From Alishewanella aestuarii B11 (GTDB lineage Bacteria; Pseudomonadota; Gammaproteobacteria; Enterobacterales; Alteromonadaceae): a DNA stretch of 64,000 nucleotides. This document shows, piece after piece, positions 15,088 through 24,749 of the stretch (within the stretch, counting starts at the first letter, position 1; the number at the start of each line of letters is the position of its first letter). The notes under the pieces are model-generated. The model saw only the letters and a program-made list of their open reading frames with translations. It ran no database searches and was not told the origin of the DNA. The position numbers and the translations under genes are program-made. The stretch spans positions 1 to 64,000 of the forward strand of contig NZ_ALAB01000041.1 of assembly GCF_000280055.1 (NCBI RefSeq), read 5' to 3'.

Positions 15088-16101
15088 TTAGCCGGTCAGT
15101 CCTACCGGACACAGTTGGTTTAGTTGTTGGTACCAGCCAACGTGCTGTAGTAGCTGTTGTTGCAGTTCTGTGGCCGGTTGCTGATAGCGTTGCTGCAACA
15201 CCGGTAACAGGGGGCTGTCCTGGTAAAGCTCGGCGATTAATGGCCAGCTTTGCTGCTGATAGCGGTTAAGCTCAGCGAGGTACGCCTGTGCCTCGCCGAT
15301 AAAGTATTTACGAAATACCGTGGTTAAAATGGTGAGTTGTTCGCTTTGGCCGCGTGGGCACAGGCTGGCGGGTGCCAGGCTAAGTAGCGGCGGGTTAACC
15401 GCATTAAACCAGCTATTGGCGTAGCGCAGACTAAATTGCAGCTGCGGGAAGAAGTCGGAGCGGTACAAGCTGGCCAGCGCGGCTTCGGGATCGATGCGGC
15501 TGGCGCTATACCAATCTTCGCGGGCAATAGCTTGTTTTAGCTCCAGTAATTGCTGCAGTGCGCCCAGGCTGGCGGTAAAACCGTTGTCGCTACCCGGTAT
15601 CAGTGCCTTGTTGCTACCGAGCCAGGTTTTACGCAAAGTATCATCGGTTTGCAGCATATTACTCAGGGCAATACCGATAGTTTGTTGTTTTTGCTGGTAA
15701 ACCTGCGACAGTTGGCTTTTTAGCGGCTCCTCCCACGCTTCAGTCAGGCAAAGCTCAAGCGTGGCCAGAAAGCGCAGTTCATAATGCAGGCGTTTGCTGG
15801 CAGTAAAAACTTTACCCAGGCTGCTGTTACGCTCGGCGATTAGCTGATCCAGGCCGCAGCGGCGGGTGGCAAAGGCATCCAGCAGATTAATCCGCAGATC
15901 CGGCAAGGGTTGTTGCAGTGCCGACTTGGCCGGTAATGCAGCCGCAGCCGGCAACTGAGGTTTAGTGCTATCCAGCTCCAGCACCCGGTTTAACCGCTGC
16001 TGATAGTCGCGCAGCGTTGCCACGCCGGCACTGTCGCTGCAACCGCTTAACAGCAGCGCTAAAACTAAAAGATTAAGCAGCAGTACCTGTTTTAAAAGCA
16101 T
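15088..16101 (-). CDS. DUF3080 family lipoprotein
   Basis: A 337-residue protein with a lipoprotein signal peptide: hydrophobic N-terminus and lipobox LLSGC (Cys at about residue 21). The rest is helical and Gln/Leu-rich, matching in size and character the DUF3080 family of gammaproteobacteria, whose function is unknown. Its first 29 bp overlap the end of the MATE transporter gene in another frame, so the two are likely co-transcribed and translationally coupled. A role at the envelope is inferred only from the lipobox. Confidence 0.75.
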   Translation of the reverse strand: MLLKQVLLLNLLVLALLLSGCSDSAGVATLRDYQQRLNRVLELDSTKPQLPAAAALPAKSALQQPLPDLRINLLDAFATRRCGLDQLIAERNSSLGKVFTASKRLHYELRFLATLELCLTEAWEEPLKSQLSQVYQQKQQTIGIALSNMLQTDDTLRKTWLGSNKALIPGSDNGFTASLGALQQLLELKQAIAREDWYSASRIDPEAALASLYRSDFFPQLQFSLRYANSWFNAVNPPLLSLAPASLCPRGQSEQLTILTTVFRKYFIGEAQAYLAELNRYQQQSWPLIAELYQDSPLLPVLQQRYQQPATELQQQLLQHVGWYQQLNQLCPVGLTG

Positions 16102-17446
16102 GCTCTATCCTGTTGATCTGTTTGCGCAGCACTATCGCAAGGGCGATAGCGGCACAGGTAAGGCCAATAATAATGCCGGTCCAGAAGCCAAACACACCCA
16201 TCGGTTTCACCAGCCAGTTGGTTAAACCTAATACGGCACCCAAACCAAAACCGATTGGCCAGTACGAGATTAAGGTAATAAAAAACACCGGCTTGGTAAT
16301 TTTCATACCGCGTAGCGCACAGGCCGCAACCACCTGCACCGCATCGGAGAACTGATAGATCGCCGCCAGAATTAACAGCGAACTGGCCAGAGCGATAACC
16401 GCCGGATCCGGCGAGTACAACGCCGCAACATAACCTCTGAACAGCAGCGTAAAGATTACCGTCAGCAACGACATGGCTACCGATAACACTATCGCCGTGC
16501 TGATGGCCTTTTTCAGCGCCATCACATTTTGTTGTCCGACTAAATGGCCTACCCGGATGGTAGTTGCCAGTCCGAGCGACAACGGTAGCATAAAGACTAT
16601 AGCACTGTAGTTATGTGCCACCTGATGGCCAGCGACCACGATGGGCCCCAGGTGCACTATCACCAGTGGAATACAGGCAAACAGCGTCACTTCAAAAAAG
16701 ATGGAGAACGCAATCGGCGTGCCGATGCGGATAATTTGCCATTGATCTTTAACGCTTAGCCACAGCTTTTCCGGCCAGTGGCGGTAGGGGCGGGTGCTGC
16801 GACTGGTATAGCCATAAACCAACATAGCAACAAACATTGCCAGGAAAACCAGGCTGGTTGCCACACCACAGCCGGCGCCACCCAATGCCGGCATTCCCAG
16901 CTTGCCGTAGATAAAAATATAGTTCGCCGGTACGTTAACCAAAATCCCGACAAAGGCAATCCACATACTGGCTTTGGTATTCCCCAGGCCTTCAAACAGA
17001 TTGCGCATCACCATATAGCCCGCGGCGGGGAATAAGCCAAAGCTGACATAAAATAAGTAGTCGAGGGTTTTTTCCCGCAGCAGCGGGTCCATATTCAGCC
17101 TTGATAGCGGAATATCGGCAAATAACATCAACACGAATAACAGCGCTGCCATGATAAAGGCCAAATACAGTGCCTGTAACGTATAGTGGCTAATCGGTTT
17201 GGTTTGTTTACTGCCATAGTACTGCGCCACAATCGGCGTTAAGGCCAGCAATAAGCCCTGCATCGTCAGCACGACCGGCAACCAAAGACCCGATGCCACA
17301 GCAATAGCGGCCATATCGGTAGCACTGACCCGGCCGGCCATAACGGTATCAACAAAATACATTAGCGTTTGGGTAAGCTGAGCTAACACTATCGGGCCAG
17401 ACAGTTTTAAAATGGTTCTGGCTTCAAAGCGGGAAAAAGGTAACAT
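16073..17446 (-). CDS. norM: NorM-type MATE multidrug efflux transporter
   Basis: A 457-residue inner-membrane antiporter with 12 predicted membrane helices in two similar halves. The opening motif SGPIVLAQLTQTLMYFVDTV and later VAGHQVAHNYSAIVFMLPLS are MATE family signatures. It should export cationic drugs in exchange for Na+ or H+. The start at 17446 gives the same length as E. coli NorM; an upstream in-frame start at 17494 adds 16 weakly conserved residues and runs to 15 bp from riboflavin synthase. The divergent norM-riboflavin synthase arrangement is the same as in E. coli. Confidence 0.9.
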   Translation of the reverse strand: MLPFSRFEARTILKLSGPIVLAQLTQTLMYFVDTVMAGRVSATDMAAIAVASGLWLPVVLTMQGLLLALTPIVAQYYGSKQTKPISHYTLQALYLAFIMAALLFVLMLFADIPLSRLNMDPLLREKTLDYLFYVSFGLFPAAGYMVMRNLFEGLGNTKASMWIAFVGILVNVPANYIFIYGKLGMPALGGAGCGVATSLVFLAMFVAMLVYGYTSRSTRPYRHWPEKLWLSVKDQWQIIRIGTPIAFSIFFEVTLFACIPLVIVHLGPIVVAGHQVAHNYSAIVFMLPLSLGLATTIRVGHLVGQQNVMALKKAISTAIVLSVAMSLLTVIFTLLFRGYVAALYSPDPAVIALASSLLILAAIYQFSDAVQVVAACALRGMKITKPVFFITLISYWPIGFGLGAVLGLTNWLVKPMGVFGFWTGIIIGLTCAAIALAIVLRKQINRIEHAFKTGTAA

Positions 17447-17508
17447 GAGCGCCAATGTCGTATCGAGCGTAAAAATAGGCGCGTAATGTACCACAAACAG
17501 AGGTGTGA

Positions 17509-18132
17509 ATGTTTACCGGAATAGTACAAACCCAGGCTGAGATTACCCAAATTCACGATGTAAACGGTATTCGCCGTTTAACAGTGCAGGCGGGGGCTGA
17601 TTATTTACAGCAGCTAACACGCGGTGCCAGTATTGCGATTAACGGTGTGTGTTTAACTGCCACCGAATTTAATAGCGCGGCCGGCTGGGTCTGTTTTGAT
17701 GTGATAGCAGAAAGTCTGCAAAAAACTAACCTTGGCACTTTGGTCGTTGGCAGCCGCGTCAATCTAGAGCGCTCACTGCGTTTTGGTGATGAACTGGGTG
17801 GTCACATTGTCTCTGGTCATGTCCAGGCTACTGCGACACTGAGCGCGATTAAACGGGATGCTGATAATGTGGGCTTTGAGCTTAGTGTACCCGCCGAGCT
17901 GCTGCCTTATATCCAGCCGAAAGGCTTTATTGCGGTGGAGGGCTGCAGTTTAACCGTCGGTGAAGTGACGGCGCAGGGCTTTAGCCTGTATTTAATTCCA
18001 GAGACTCTGCAGATCACCAATTTAGGCACTAAGCAGGTTGGCGATAAGCTGAATATCGAATTAGATCAGCAAACGGTCACCATTATCCGCACCGTAGTTC
18101 GGCTGTTAGCTGAACGCTTTAACACGCTCTAA
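17509..18132 (+). CDS. ribE: Riboflavin synthase alpha subunit
   Basis: A 207-residue enzyme that dismutates two 6,7-dimethyl-8-ribityllumazine molecules into riboflavin and a pyrimidinedione, the last step of riboflavin synthesis. It begins with the diagnostic MFTGIVQ and consists of two lumazine-binding repeats (about 1-97 and 98-195); GHIVSGHVQ marks the junction. No FMN riboswitch is visible in the short gap to norM. The last 4 bp overlap the stop of the convergent zinc-ribbon gene. Confidence 0.95.
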   Translation: MFTGIVQTQAEITQIHDVNGIRRLTVQAGADYLQQLTRGASIAINGVCLTATEFNSAAGWVCFDVIAESLQKTNLGTLVVGSRVNLERSLRFGDELGGHIVSGHVQATATLSAIKRDADNVGFELSVPAELLPYIQPKGFIAVEGCSLTVGEVTAQGFSLYLIPETLQITNLGTKQVGDKLNIELDQQTVTIIRTVVRLLAERFNTL

Positions 18133-18329
18133 TAGTACTGCTCGTCGTCGGCATCGACAAAAATCTGCACCTTATGCCGCATCTCATCGACATGCACCCG
18201 GATATGCATTGGATTGCAGCAATTGCTGCAATCCTCGGTGTAATCCTGATCTTCATCGGTGGCTTCGACACAGATATCCGTCGGGTGCCCGCAAAATGGG
18301 CATTGAATACTATGGAAAATGGGCTGCAT
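18129..18329 (-). CDS. CPXCG-motif cysteine-rich small protein
   Basis: A 66-residue protein with a CPFCG motif near the N-terminus (Cys10 and Cys13) and a second cysteine cluster, CSNCC, about 20 residues later. Together they form a probable zinc ribbon. The C-terminal half is acidic (VDADDEQYY end). This small family is widespread in gammaproteobacteria with no known function. It lies just downstream of the fructosamine kinase gene on the same strand (20-bp gap) and probably shares its transcript. Confidence 0.8.
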   Translation of the reverse strand: MQPIFHSIQCPFCGHPTDICVEATDEDQDYTEDCSNCCNPMHIRVHVDEMRHKVQIFVDADDEQYY

Positions 18330-18349
18330 CCCAACCTCCGTTTAATCTG

Positions 18350-19219
18350 TTAATGAAACAGCTGTTTAATCAGTTCCTGTGCCTGCAGCAGATAACTGCC
18401 CCGGAATTGATTGGCATGGTTTAGTACATGATACAAATTATAGAGGCTTTTGCGCTGTTGGTAGCCTTCATGCAGCGGATATACCGCCTGATAGCTTTGA
18501 TAAAAGGCTTCCGGAAAACGGGCAAATAAACCGGTAAAGGCCACATCGGCTTCGCGATCACCAAAATAACAAGCCGGATCAAACACCACCGGGCCTTCGG
18601 CGGTAAAGCCAACATTGCCACGCCATAAATCACCATGTAGCAGGCTTGGCAGCGGTTTATGCTGTGCCAGCAGCTGGCGGCTTTGTTCAACCATTTTATC
18701 GATATTACCTACGCCAAAACCTTGCTCGGCCAGTAACTGCAATTGCCAGCCTAAGCGCTGCTCTGAGAAAAAACTGCTCCAGTTGCTCTGCCACTGATTT
18801 GGTTGTACGGTCAGGCCAATAAAATTATCCCAATCAAAACCGAACATTGCCTGTTCATGCCGCGCATGCAGCGCAGCCAGCTGCTCACCGAGTTGTTGCC
18901 AGCCCAGTTCGGTTTCCATTTGTAGTGGCAAATATTCCAGTACTAAAAAGGCTTTATCCAGCGTCTGACCAACACAGATCACTTCTGGTACCCGGATGGC
19001 GCCTTGCTGGGCCAGTTTTTGCAGCGACCACTGTTCATTTTCAAATTGCTCCAGCCGTTCGCGTTGGTTCAGTTTGACAAAAAATTGCCGGCCCTGGCCC
19101 TGAATATGCCAGGCCAGATTAACCGAGCCACCGTTTAGTGACGCTTTGTCGGTGATCTGAAAATCAATATCCAGCTCAGTGCTGATTTGTTCTGCAATAC
19201 TTTGCCACATAGGTACCAT
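18350..19219 (-). CDS. Fructosamine kinase family protein (YniA-like)
   Basis: A 289-residue cytoplasmic kinase of the aminoglycoside phosphotransferase-like fold. Family features visible are the ATP-site start NGGSVNLAWHIQ, the catalytic loop LLHGDLWRGNVGF near residue 200 and the metal-binding segment FDPACYFGDREADVAF. Bacterial members phosphorylate ribulosamines/fructosamines or related glycated amines, which helps deglycation. An ATG three codons further in (19210) is an alternative start. Confidence 0.85.
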   Translation of the reverse strand: MVPMWQSIAEQISTELDIDFQITDKASLNGGSVNLAWHIQGQGRQFFVKLNQRERLEQFENEQWSLQKLAQQGAIRVPEVICVGQTLDKAFLVLEYLPLQMETELGWQQLGEQLAALHARHEQAMFGFDWDNFIGLTVQPNQWQSNWSSFFSEQRLGWQLQLLAEQGFGVGNIDKMVEQSRQLLAQHKPLPSLLHGDLWRGNVGFTAEGPVVFDPACYFGDREADVAFTGLFARFPEAFYQSYQAVYPLHEGYQQRKSLYNLYHVLNHANQFRGSYLLQAQELIKQLFH

Positions 19220-19349
19220 CCTGTTGTTTGCCTAAACTGAGTATGGCTGATTCTGCGCAAATTTCCTTGATCCCGAATAAGGCAGCAGTCGTAAAAGTAA
19301 ACTAATATACGTTGTATCCAACAGCGTTCGCTGTGCACTGGAGTCAGTT

Positions 19350-20843
19350 ATGACCACCCTTAACCTGCGTTTCCGGCAACAGGCTTTTAAAATTGTTGCC
19401 GCCGTGAATCTATTGCTGTTTTTATTGGCACTGGTGTTTGCAATGTTGTTCGGTAGCTGGCTAAGTGCCTTGCTTATCGGTTTGCCGGCGTTAGTTGTGC
19501 CATATTTCTTGTATAAACTACTCGGTGATCACCTATTGGCGCGTGTCGGCTATGGCGTCAGCTTTATGTTGTTTGCGGCGCTACATATTCATCAGTCCTT
19601 TGGCTTAACCGAAATTCACTTTGGCATCTTTGTCCTACTGGCGATTTTGTTTGCGTTTCGGGATCAGTGGGTAATTATCGTTGCTGCGGCGGTGATTGCC
19701 GTGCATCACTTGCTGTTTATGTGGCTACAACAACAAAACGCCGGCGTGTATTTATTGCCGGAACAGTCCAATACCTTAGGTATCGTATTGATCCATGCCG
19801 CCTATGTGATTGTTGAGGCGGCGGTCTTAGTTGTGATGTGCCGGCAGGCGTTACGCGAGGCCAAGGTTGGACAAGCTTTATTTGACGCCACCGATGCGCT
19901 GTTAAATACCCAGGGGCAGGTAGTGTTAAATCAACGTGCCATGGAGCTGGATTCAAAGGTCGTTGCGGGTTTTAATAAGGTGCTGACGGTGTTACAGCAA
20001 ACATTGCAAACCTTTAATCGTTCGGTACAGCAACTGGACACGCAGTCCGATAAGTTGGAGCTGGACGGTAAACAACTGGCAGCCGGGATGCAGCAAAAGT
20101 TGCGGGAAGTTGAGCGTATTGCCGCTGCTACGGAGCAAATGTCATACAGTATTGCGGACTTGCACAATATTGCGCAGCAGGTCGCAACGGCGGCAGGTTC
20201 TGCCGAGCAGGCCGCCCTGTCAGGTCAGCAGGTAGTCAGTGCGACTATTGGCTCGGTACGGCAACTGGCGGTGCAACTGGCGCAAACCGGTGACAAGGTC
20301 AATGATATGGCGCAGGCCAGCACGGATATTCGCAAAGTATTGGATGTGATCCAGGCGATTGCAGAGCAAACTAATCTACTGGCGCTTAATGCCGCTATTG
20401 AAGCCGCCCGGGCTGGTGAGCAGGGGCGGGGCTTTGCGGTAGTCGCTGACGAAGTGCGGACATTGGCATCCAGAACTCAGGCATCGACGGTTGAGATTAA
20501 GCAGATTATTGAGCGCTTAGTCAGTTACAGTCAGCAGTCGGTTGACGTTGTGCAGCAAAGTGTTGGTCAGTTAAACGATACCCGGCAGCACGCAGAACAA
20601 AGTGACACCTTATTAACAGCAATCCTGACTGAAGCCCGTCAGGTTGCACAATCGGCAGTGACGATGTCGTCAGCGCTGCAGCAACAAAACAGTGCCAGTA
20701 ATGAGGTCGCCGGCAGCGCACAGCAGTTAAAAGTGATGGCGCAGCAACAATCCACCCAAAGCGAAGCCGTTGCCGTATCGGCCAGTCAACTGGCCAAGGT
20801 GGCAACACTGCTGCAGCAGGAGACCGGTAAATTTATCGTCTAA
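19350..20843 (+). CDS. Methyl-accepting chemotaxis protein
   Basis: A 497-residue chemoreceptor. The first ~175 residues are a cluster of about five membrane helices with almost no periplasmic domain, so the sensor is probably membrane-embedded. A long coiled-coil signalling domain follows, with the conserved hairpin tip [20 protein letters not shown] (about residue 340-360) and [15 protein letters not shown]. Gln/Ser-rich helices on both sides can carry methylation sites. There is no HAMP-like segment that I can identify. The ligand is unknown. The next gene starts 11 bp downstream. Confidence 0.9.
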   Translation: MTTLNLRFRQQAFKIVAAVNLLLFLLALVFAMLFGSWLSALLIGLPALVVPYFLYKLLGDHLLARVGYGVSFMLFAALHIHQSFGLTEIHFGIFVLLAILFAFRDQWVIIVAAAVIAVHHLLFMWLQQQNAGVYLLPEQSNTLGIVLIHAAYVIVEAAVLVVMCRQALREAKVGQALFDATDALLNTQGQVVLNQRAMELDSKVVAGFNKVLTVLQQTLQTFNRSVQQLDTQSDKLELDGKQLAAGMQQKLREVERIAAATEQMSYSIADLHNIAQQVATAAGSAEQAALSGQQVVSATIGSVRQLAVQLAQTGDKVNDMAQASTDIRKVLDVIQAIAEQTNLLALNAAIEAARAGEQGRGFAVVADEVRTLASRTQASTVEIKQIIERLVSYSQQSVDVVQQSVGQLNDTRQHAEQSDTLLTAILTEARQVAQSAVTMSSALQQQNSASNEVAGSAQQLKVMAQQQSTQSEAVAVSASQLAKVATLLQQETGKFIV

Positions 20844-20854
20844 CTACGTTACTG

Positions 20855-21385
20855 TTGCCATTATCAGGGCGACAGCGCCTCTGGCTGGCCTGGTCGCTGT
20901 TTATCAGTTGGCTGTTATTAAGCAGTATTGCGTTATATCGCTTTGGTAACAGTCACTATGGTGTCTTTGACCCTGAGCTGCGATGGGCGGGGCAGACAGT
21001 GCCGCTGAGTTTAGCTGCGTTAAATATCGTCGCAGCCAGCGACCGCCAGCTGGTGCATGTGCTGGACAACCAGTGTGGCTGTTCACGGCTGGCACGTCAG
21101 CACCTGCAAGCACTGTCTGCTGAGCTGGAACAAAATGCTGTCGAACAGCATTTTCGCAGTGCAGCTGAGCTTGCCGCCGCCGGTTTTCATTTACCCGCTG
21201 TGCCGGCGCTGCTTGTGTTTCAGCACGGCAAGCTGCTTTATGCCGGCCCTTATGCCAGCGGACCACTGTGTAGTCCTGCCAATAGTTTCTTACCAGCACT
21301 CTTTTCCGGGCAAAGCCGTTTGCCCGGTACCTGGCTGAATGGCGAAACTAAGGCTTGTCGTTGTCTGGTCAGTCCCGGCACTTAA
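20855..21385 (+). CDS. Membrane-anchored thioredoxin-like protein (DUF6436-like)
   Basis: About 176 residues: one N-terminal membrane helix (about 12-28), then a periplasmic domain with a thioredoxin-like pattern, including strand HVLDNQCGCSRL where two cysteines sit in a CGC arrangement, and VPALLVFQHGKLLYAGPYAS. Similar alteromonad proteins are grouped as DUF6436. The only plausible start is TTG at 20855, with no good ribosome binding site; translation may rely on coupling to the chemoreceptor gene 11 bp upstream. Two more cysteines (CRC) lie near the C-terminus. A redox role is inferred. Confidence 0.6.
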   Translation: MPLSGRQRLWLAWSLFISWLLLSSIALYRFGNSHYGVFDPELRWAGQTVPLSLAALNIVAASDRQLVHVLDNQCGCSRLARQHLQALSAELEQNAVEQHFRSAAELAAAGFHLPAVPALLVFQHGKLLYAGPYASGPLCSPANSFLPALFSGQSRLPGTWLNGETKACRCLVSPGT

Positions 21386-21434
21386 TGATACTATGCCGCT
21401 GCGTTTTATTGCTTCAGCGCGCGACGTCGTGCAG

Positions 21435-21455
21435 ATGGCTTTTCGTTTAAGCCAT
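21435..21455 (+). promoter_or_regulatory. thrS leader hairpin 1, tRNA-Thr(CGU) anticodon-arm mimic
   Basis: Perfect 7-bp stem (ATGGCTT with AAGCCAT) closing a 7-base loop TTCGTTT. CGT occupies the positions of an anticodon with T at position 33, as in tRNA-Thr(CGU). E. coli ThrRS represses its own mRNA by binding such a mimic; the same is inferred here. Confidence 0.65.
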
Positions 21456-21495
21456 TAACTGCCCGGCAAGGCGCTGAATTTTCTCAACCCCACAA

Positions 21496-21516
21496 GTGAC
21501 CCTTGGTATGGGCCAC
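21496..21516 (+). promoter_or_regulatory. thrS leader hairpin 2, tRNA-Thr(GGU) anticodon-arm mimic
   Basis: A 7-bp stem with one mismatch (GTGACCC with GGGCCAC) closes the 7-base loop TTGGTAT; GGT sits at the anticodon positions after T33. It ends 18 bp before the thrS start codon, next to the Shine-Dalgarno AAGGA at 21524-21528, so a bound ThrRS would block ribosome entry. Confidence 0.6.
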
Positions 21517-21534
21517 CACTGTTAAGGACTTATC

Positions 21535-23451
21535 ATGCCAGTTATTACTCTGCCAGATGGCAGCCAGCGCGCCTTTGAGCAAGCTGTTTCCGTATTAGAT
21601 GTGGCCAAAAATATCGGCCCGGGTTTAGCCAAAGCGACCATCGCCGGTAAGGTCAATGGTGAGCTGGTTGATGCGTGCGAGCTGATTAGCCAGGACGCCA
21701 ACCTAAGTATCGTCACTATCAAAGATCAGGAAGGCCTGGAAATTATGCGCCACTCCTGTGCCCACTTATTAGGCCATGCCATTAAGCAGCTGTGGCCCAA
21801 TGTGAAGATGGCGATCGGCCCGGTAATTGAAAACGGCTTTTATTATGATGTCGATCTGGATCAGCCAATCAGCAGCGACGATTTAGCGGCGCTGGAAGCG
21901 CGGATGCTGGAACTGGCGAAAACTGAATACGATGTGGTAAAGCGTAAAGTCAGCTGGCAGGAAGCCTGGGATACCTTTAATGCCCGCGGCGAAAGCTACA
22001 AAATGGAAATTCTGGAGCAGAATATCCCGCGTGATAGCCAGCCGGCACTGTATCACCACGAAGAATATACCGATATGTGTCGTGGCCCGCATGTGCCGAA
22101 TATGCGCTTTTGCCAACACTTTAAAATTATGAAAGTGGCCGGCGCCTACTGGCGTGGCGACTCGAAGAACAAAATGCTGCAGCGCATTTACGGCACCGCC
22201 TGGGCCGATAAGAAGCAGCTGGCGGCCTATTTAACCCAACTGGAAGAGGCTGAGAAGCGCGATCACCGTAAAATCGGTAAGGCGCTCGGTTTATTCCACT
22301 GGCAGGAAGAAGCGCCGGGCATGGTGTTCTGGCATAACGATGGCTGGACCATCTTCCGTGAGCTGGAAACCTTCGTCCGCGAAAAGCTGGGTCAGTACGA
22401 GTACGATGAAGTAAAAGGCCCCTTTATGATGGACCGGGTGCTGTGGGAGAAATCCGGGCACTGGGAAAAGTATGCCGAAAATATGTTTACTACCCAGTCT
22501 GAACACCGTGAGTACGCCATTAAGCCGATGAACTGCCCGGGCCATGTGCAGATCTTTAACCAGGGCTTAAAATCCTACCGTGATTTACCGCTGCGGATGG
22601 CAGAGTTTGGTTGCTGTCACCGTAATGAGCCATCAGGTGGCTTACATGGTCTGATGCGGGTGCGCGGCTTTACGCAGGACGATGCCCATATCTTCTGTAC
22701 CGAAGAGCAGGTGCAGACTGAGGTTACCAAGTGTATCAAGATGGTATTTGATACTTACAGCACCTTTGGCTTTAAAAACATTAAGGTCAAGCTGTCGACC
22801 CGGCCAGCCCAGCGTATTGGTTCAGATGAAATCTGGGATCGCGCTGAGCAGGGCCTGATAGATGCGTTAAAAGCCAATGAGATTGCCTACGACCTGCAGC
22901 CAGGCGAAGGCGCTTTCTATGGCCCGAAAATCGAATTTACGTTGCATGACTGCTTAAACCGTGCCTGGCAGTGCGGCACTATCCAGCTCGATTTCGCCTT
23001 ACCAGGCCGTTTAGGTGCCAGCTATGTGGCGGAAAGTGGTGAGCGGCAGGTGCCGGTCATGATCCACCGCGCGATTTTGGGCTCGTTGGAACGTTTTATC
23101 GGTATTCTGATTGAAGAATATGCCGGTTTCTTCCCAACCTGGTTAGCGCCAACCCAGGTGGTGGTGATGAATATTACCGATAATCAGGCCGAATATGTGC
23201 AACAATTGGTAAAAACTTTCAAATCTCAGGGCATAAGAGCAATAAGTGACTTGAGAAATGAGAAGATAGGCTTTAAAATTCGCGAGCACACGCTTAAGCG
23301 CGTCCCGTACCTGGTGGTAGTTGGTGACAAAGAAGTTGAAGCTGGCGATATCGCAGTCAGAACCCGCAAAGCAGAGGATCTGGGTAAGATGTCGGTGGCT
23401 GCTTTTGTTGAAAAACTGACCGCTGAAATTAAAAACCGGACCGCGAGCTAA
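21535..23451 (+). CDS. thrS: Threonyl-tRNA synthetase
   Basis: A 638-residue class II synthetase that charges tRNA-Thr. Domain order: TGS (1-60), editing/SAD domain with [10 protein letters not shown] (HxxxH) and CRGPH, the catalytic core (about 245-530) with [10 protein letters not shown] and motif 2 [20 protein letters not shown], and the C-terminal anticodon-binding domain (about 540-638). Zinc ligands and class II motifs are present. First gene of the conserved thrS-infC-rpmI-rplT cluster. The leader carries two anticodon-arm mimics, which suggests translational autorepression. Confidence 0.97.
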   Translation: MPVITLPDGSQRAFEQAVSVLDVAKNIGPGLAKATIAGKVNGELVDACELISQDANLSIVTIKDQEGLEIMRHSCAHLLGHAIKQLWPNVKMAIGPVIENGFYYDVDLDQPISSDDLAALEARMLELAKTEYDVVKRKVSWQEAWDTFNARGESYKMEILEQNIPRDSQPALYHHEEYTDMCRGPHVPNMRFCQHFKIMKVAGAYWRGDSKNKMLQRIYGTAWADKKQLAAYLTQLEEAEKRDHRKIGKALGLFHWQEEAPGMVFWHNDGWTIFRELETFVREKLGQYEYDEVKGPFMMDRVLWEKSGHWEKYAENMFTTQSEHREYAIKPMNCPGHVQIFNQGLKSYRDLPLRMAEFGCCHRNEPSGGLHGLMRVRGFTQDDAHIFCTEEQVQTEVTKCIKMVFDTYSTFGFKNIKVKLSTRPAQRIGSDEIWDRAEQGLIDALKANEIAYDLQPGEGAFYGPKIEFTLHDCLNRAWQCGTIQLDFALPGRLGASYVAESGERQVPVMIHRAILGSLERFIGILIEEYAGFFPTWLAPTQVVVMNITDNQAEYVQQLVKTFKSQGIRAISDLRNEKIGFKIREHTLKRVPYLVVVGDKEVEAGDIAVRTRKAEDLGKMSVAAFVEKLTAEIKNRTAS

Positions 23452-23483
23452 GCAAACAGGAAACTTTTTCGGAGGAACATACT

Positions 23484-24026
23484 ATTAAAGTAGGAAAGAA
23501 AACATTACCTTCAAACCGTCCTAACCGGATCAATGAAGAAATTAACGTACCAGAGGTACGCTTAATTGGTGTAGAAGGTGAACAGCTGGGTGTAGTCAGT
23601 ATTGCTGAAGCCAATCGTCTGGCAGAAGAAAGCGGCGCCGATTTAGTAGAAATCAGCCCGACAGCTGAACCGCCAGTATGTAAGTTGATGGACTACGGTA
23701 AGTTCCTGTTCGAAAAAGGCAAAGCTCTGAAAGAGCAAAAGAAGAAGCAAAAACAGATCCAGATTAAGGAAATTAAATTCCGGCCTGGAACTGATGAAGG
23801 CGATTACCAGGTAAAACTACGCAACCTGCGTCGCTTCATTGAAGAGGGTGACAAAGCTAAAGTAACGCTGCGCTATCGTGGTCGTGAAATGGCGCATCAG
23901 GAAATCGGTATTGAGATGTTGACTCGAATTAAAGAGGATCTGTCTGATATCGCCATCTGCGAATCTTTCCCTTCACGGGTGGAAGGTCGTCAGATGATTA
24001 TGATGCTGGCCCCAAATAAGAAGTAA
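23484..24026 (+). CDS. infC: Translation initiation factor IF-3
   Basis: A 180-residue factor that binds 30S subunits and rejects non-cognate initiation. The start is the rare codon ATT at 23484, exactly as in E. coli, preceded 8 bp upstream by GGAGG (23471-23475). The first in-frame ATG (23685) would delete the N-terminal domain. The N-terminal segment [20 protein letters not shown] and the C-terminal [20 protein letters not shown] match IF-3. The ATT start permits the known feedback: IF-3 discriminates against its own start codon. Confidence 0.96.
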   Translation: MKVGKKTLPSNRPNRINEEINVPEVRLIGVEGEQLGVVSIAEANRLAEESGADLVEISPTAEPPVCKLMDYGKFLFEKGKALKEQKKKQKQIQIKEIKFRPGTDEGDYQVKLRNLRRFIEEGDKAKVTLRYRGREMAHQEIGIEMLTRIKEDLSDIAICESFPSRVEGRQMIMMLAPNKK

Positions 24027-24049
24027 TAAGTGCCTGCAAGTGTAAAGAG

Positions 24050-24071
24050 CTGCGGCTTGCCGCAGTTTTTT
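24050..24071 (+). terminator. Intrinsic terminator or attenuator between infC and rpmI
   Basis: A 6-bp stem (CTGCGG/CCGCAG) around CTTG is followed directly by six T. It lies 24 bp after infC and 47 bp before rpmI, so it may partly uncouple the ribosomal-protein genes from thrS-infC or act in L20-dependent control. Confidence 0.65.
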
Positions 24072-24117
24072 AACGCCTTATTATTCGTTGTAATTTAACA
24101 ATGCGAGTTTAAATACT

Positions 24118-24315
24118 ATGCCTAAGATGAAAACCAATAAAGGTGCTGCGAAGCGTTTTAAAAAGACCGCTTCTGGTAGCTTTAAACGTAAGCAATCACA
24201 CCTTCGCCACATCCTGACGAAGAAGTCTTCTAAGCGTAAGCGTCAGTTAGGTCCAAAAACCTTAGTCGCTAAAGTCGATGTTGCCGGCTTAGTCCGTTGC
24301 ATGCCGTACGCATAA
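24118..24315 (+). CDS. rpmI: Large ribosomal subunit protein bL35
   Basis: A 65-residue, very basic protein with the bL35 pattern: [20 protein letters not shown] at the N-terminus and [10 protein letters not shown] in the middle. It sits between infC and rplT as in most gammaproteobacteria. The gap of 17 bp to rplT carries the rplT ribosome binding site (AGGAGA). Confidence 0.96.
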   Translation: MPKMKTNKGAAKRFKKTASGSFKRKQSHLRHILTKKSSKRKRQLGPKTLVAKVDVAGLVRCMPYA

Positions 24316-24332
24316 GTCATTAGGAGACAGAA

Positions 24333-24689
24333 ATGCCAAGAGTTAAACGTGGTGTCACGGCGCACGCGCGCCATAAGAAGGTATTAAAGCAGGCTAAAGG
24401 TTACTACGGTGCCCGTAGCCGTGTTTACCGGGTTGCTTTCCAGGCCGTTATCAAAGCCGGCCAATATGCTTACCGTGACCGTCGTCAGCGTAAGCGTCAG
24501 TTCCGTCAACTGTGGATCGCGCGTATCAACGCTGCGTCACGGATGAACGGTTTATCTTACAGCCGTTTAATTGCAGGTCTGAAAAAGGCTTCAATTGAAA
24601 TCGACCGTAAGATCCTGGCCGATATCGCTGTATATGACAAAGCGGCTTTCACTGCTATCGTAGCTAAAGCAAAAGACGCTTTAGTTTAA
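24333..24689 (+). CDS. rplT: Large ribosomal subunit protein bL20
   Basis: A 118-residue basic protein with the long N-terminal helix typical of bL20 ([33 protein letters not shown]) and the globular C-terminal domain that binds 23S rRNA. In E. coli, L20 represses rpmI-rplT translation by binding the leader; this is likely here but I did not identify the binding site. A strong terminator follows. Confidence 0.96.
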   Translation: MPRVKRGVTAHARHKKVLKQAKGYYGARSRVYRVAFQAVIKAGQYAYRDRRQRKRQFRQLWIARINAASRMNGLSYSRLIAGLKKASIEIDRKILADIAVYDKAAFTAIVAKAKDALV

Positions 24690-24705
24690 GATTAGTGTGA
24701 AGCAT

Positions 24706-24733
24706 AAAAAAACCACCGTAAGGTGGTTTTTTT
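24706..24733 (+). terminator. Terminator of the thrS-rplT operon
   Basis: Stem AAAAACCACC/GGTGGTTTTT around GTAA with T-run on the plus strand, 17 bp after rplT. Confidence 0.9.
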
Positions 24734-24749
24734 ATGCCAAGTTTACACA

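Noticed and set aside
17460-17510. FMN riboswitch for riboflavin synthase
   Set aside because: The norM-riboflavin synthase gap is too short and lacks the conserved element.
23685-24026. infC starting at the first ATG (113 residues)
   Set aside because: Would remove the IF-3 N-terminal domain; the ATT start at 23484 with GGAGG gives the full 180-residue protein.
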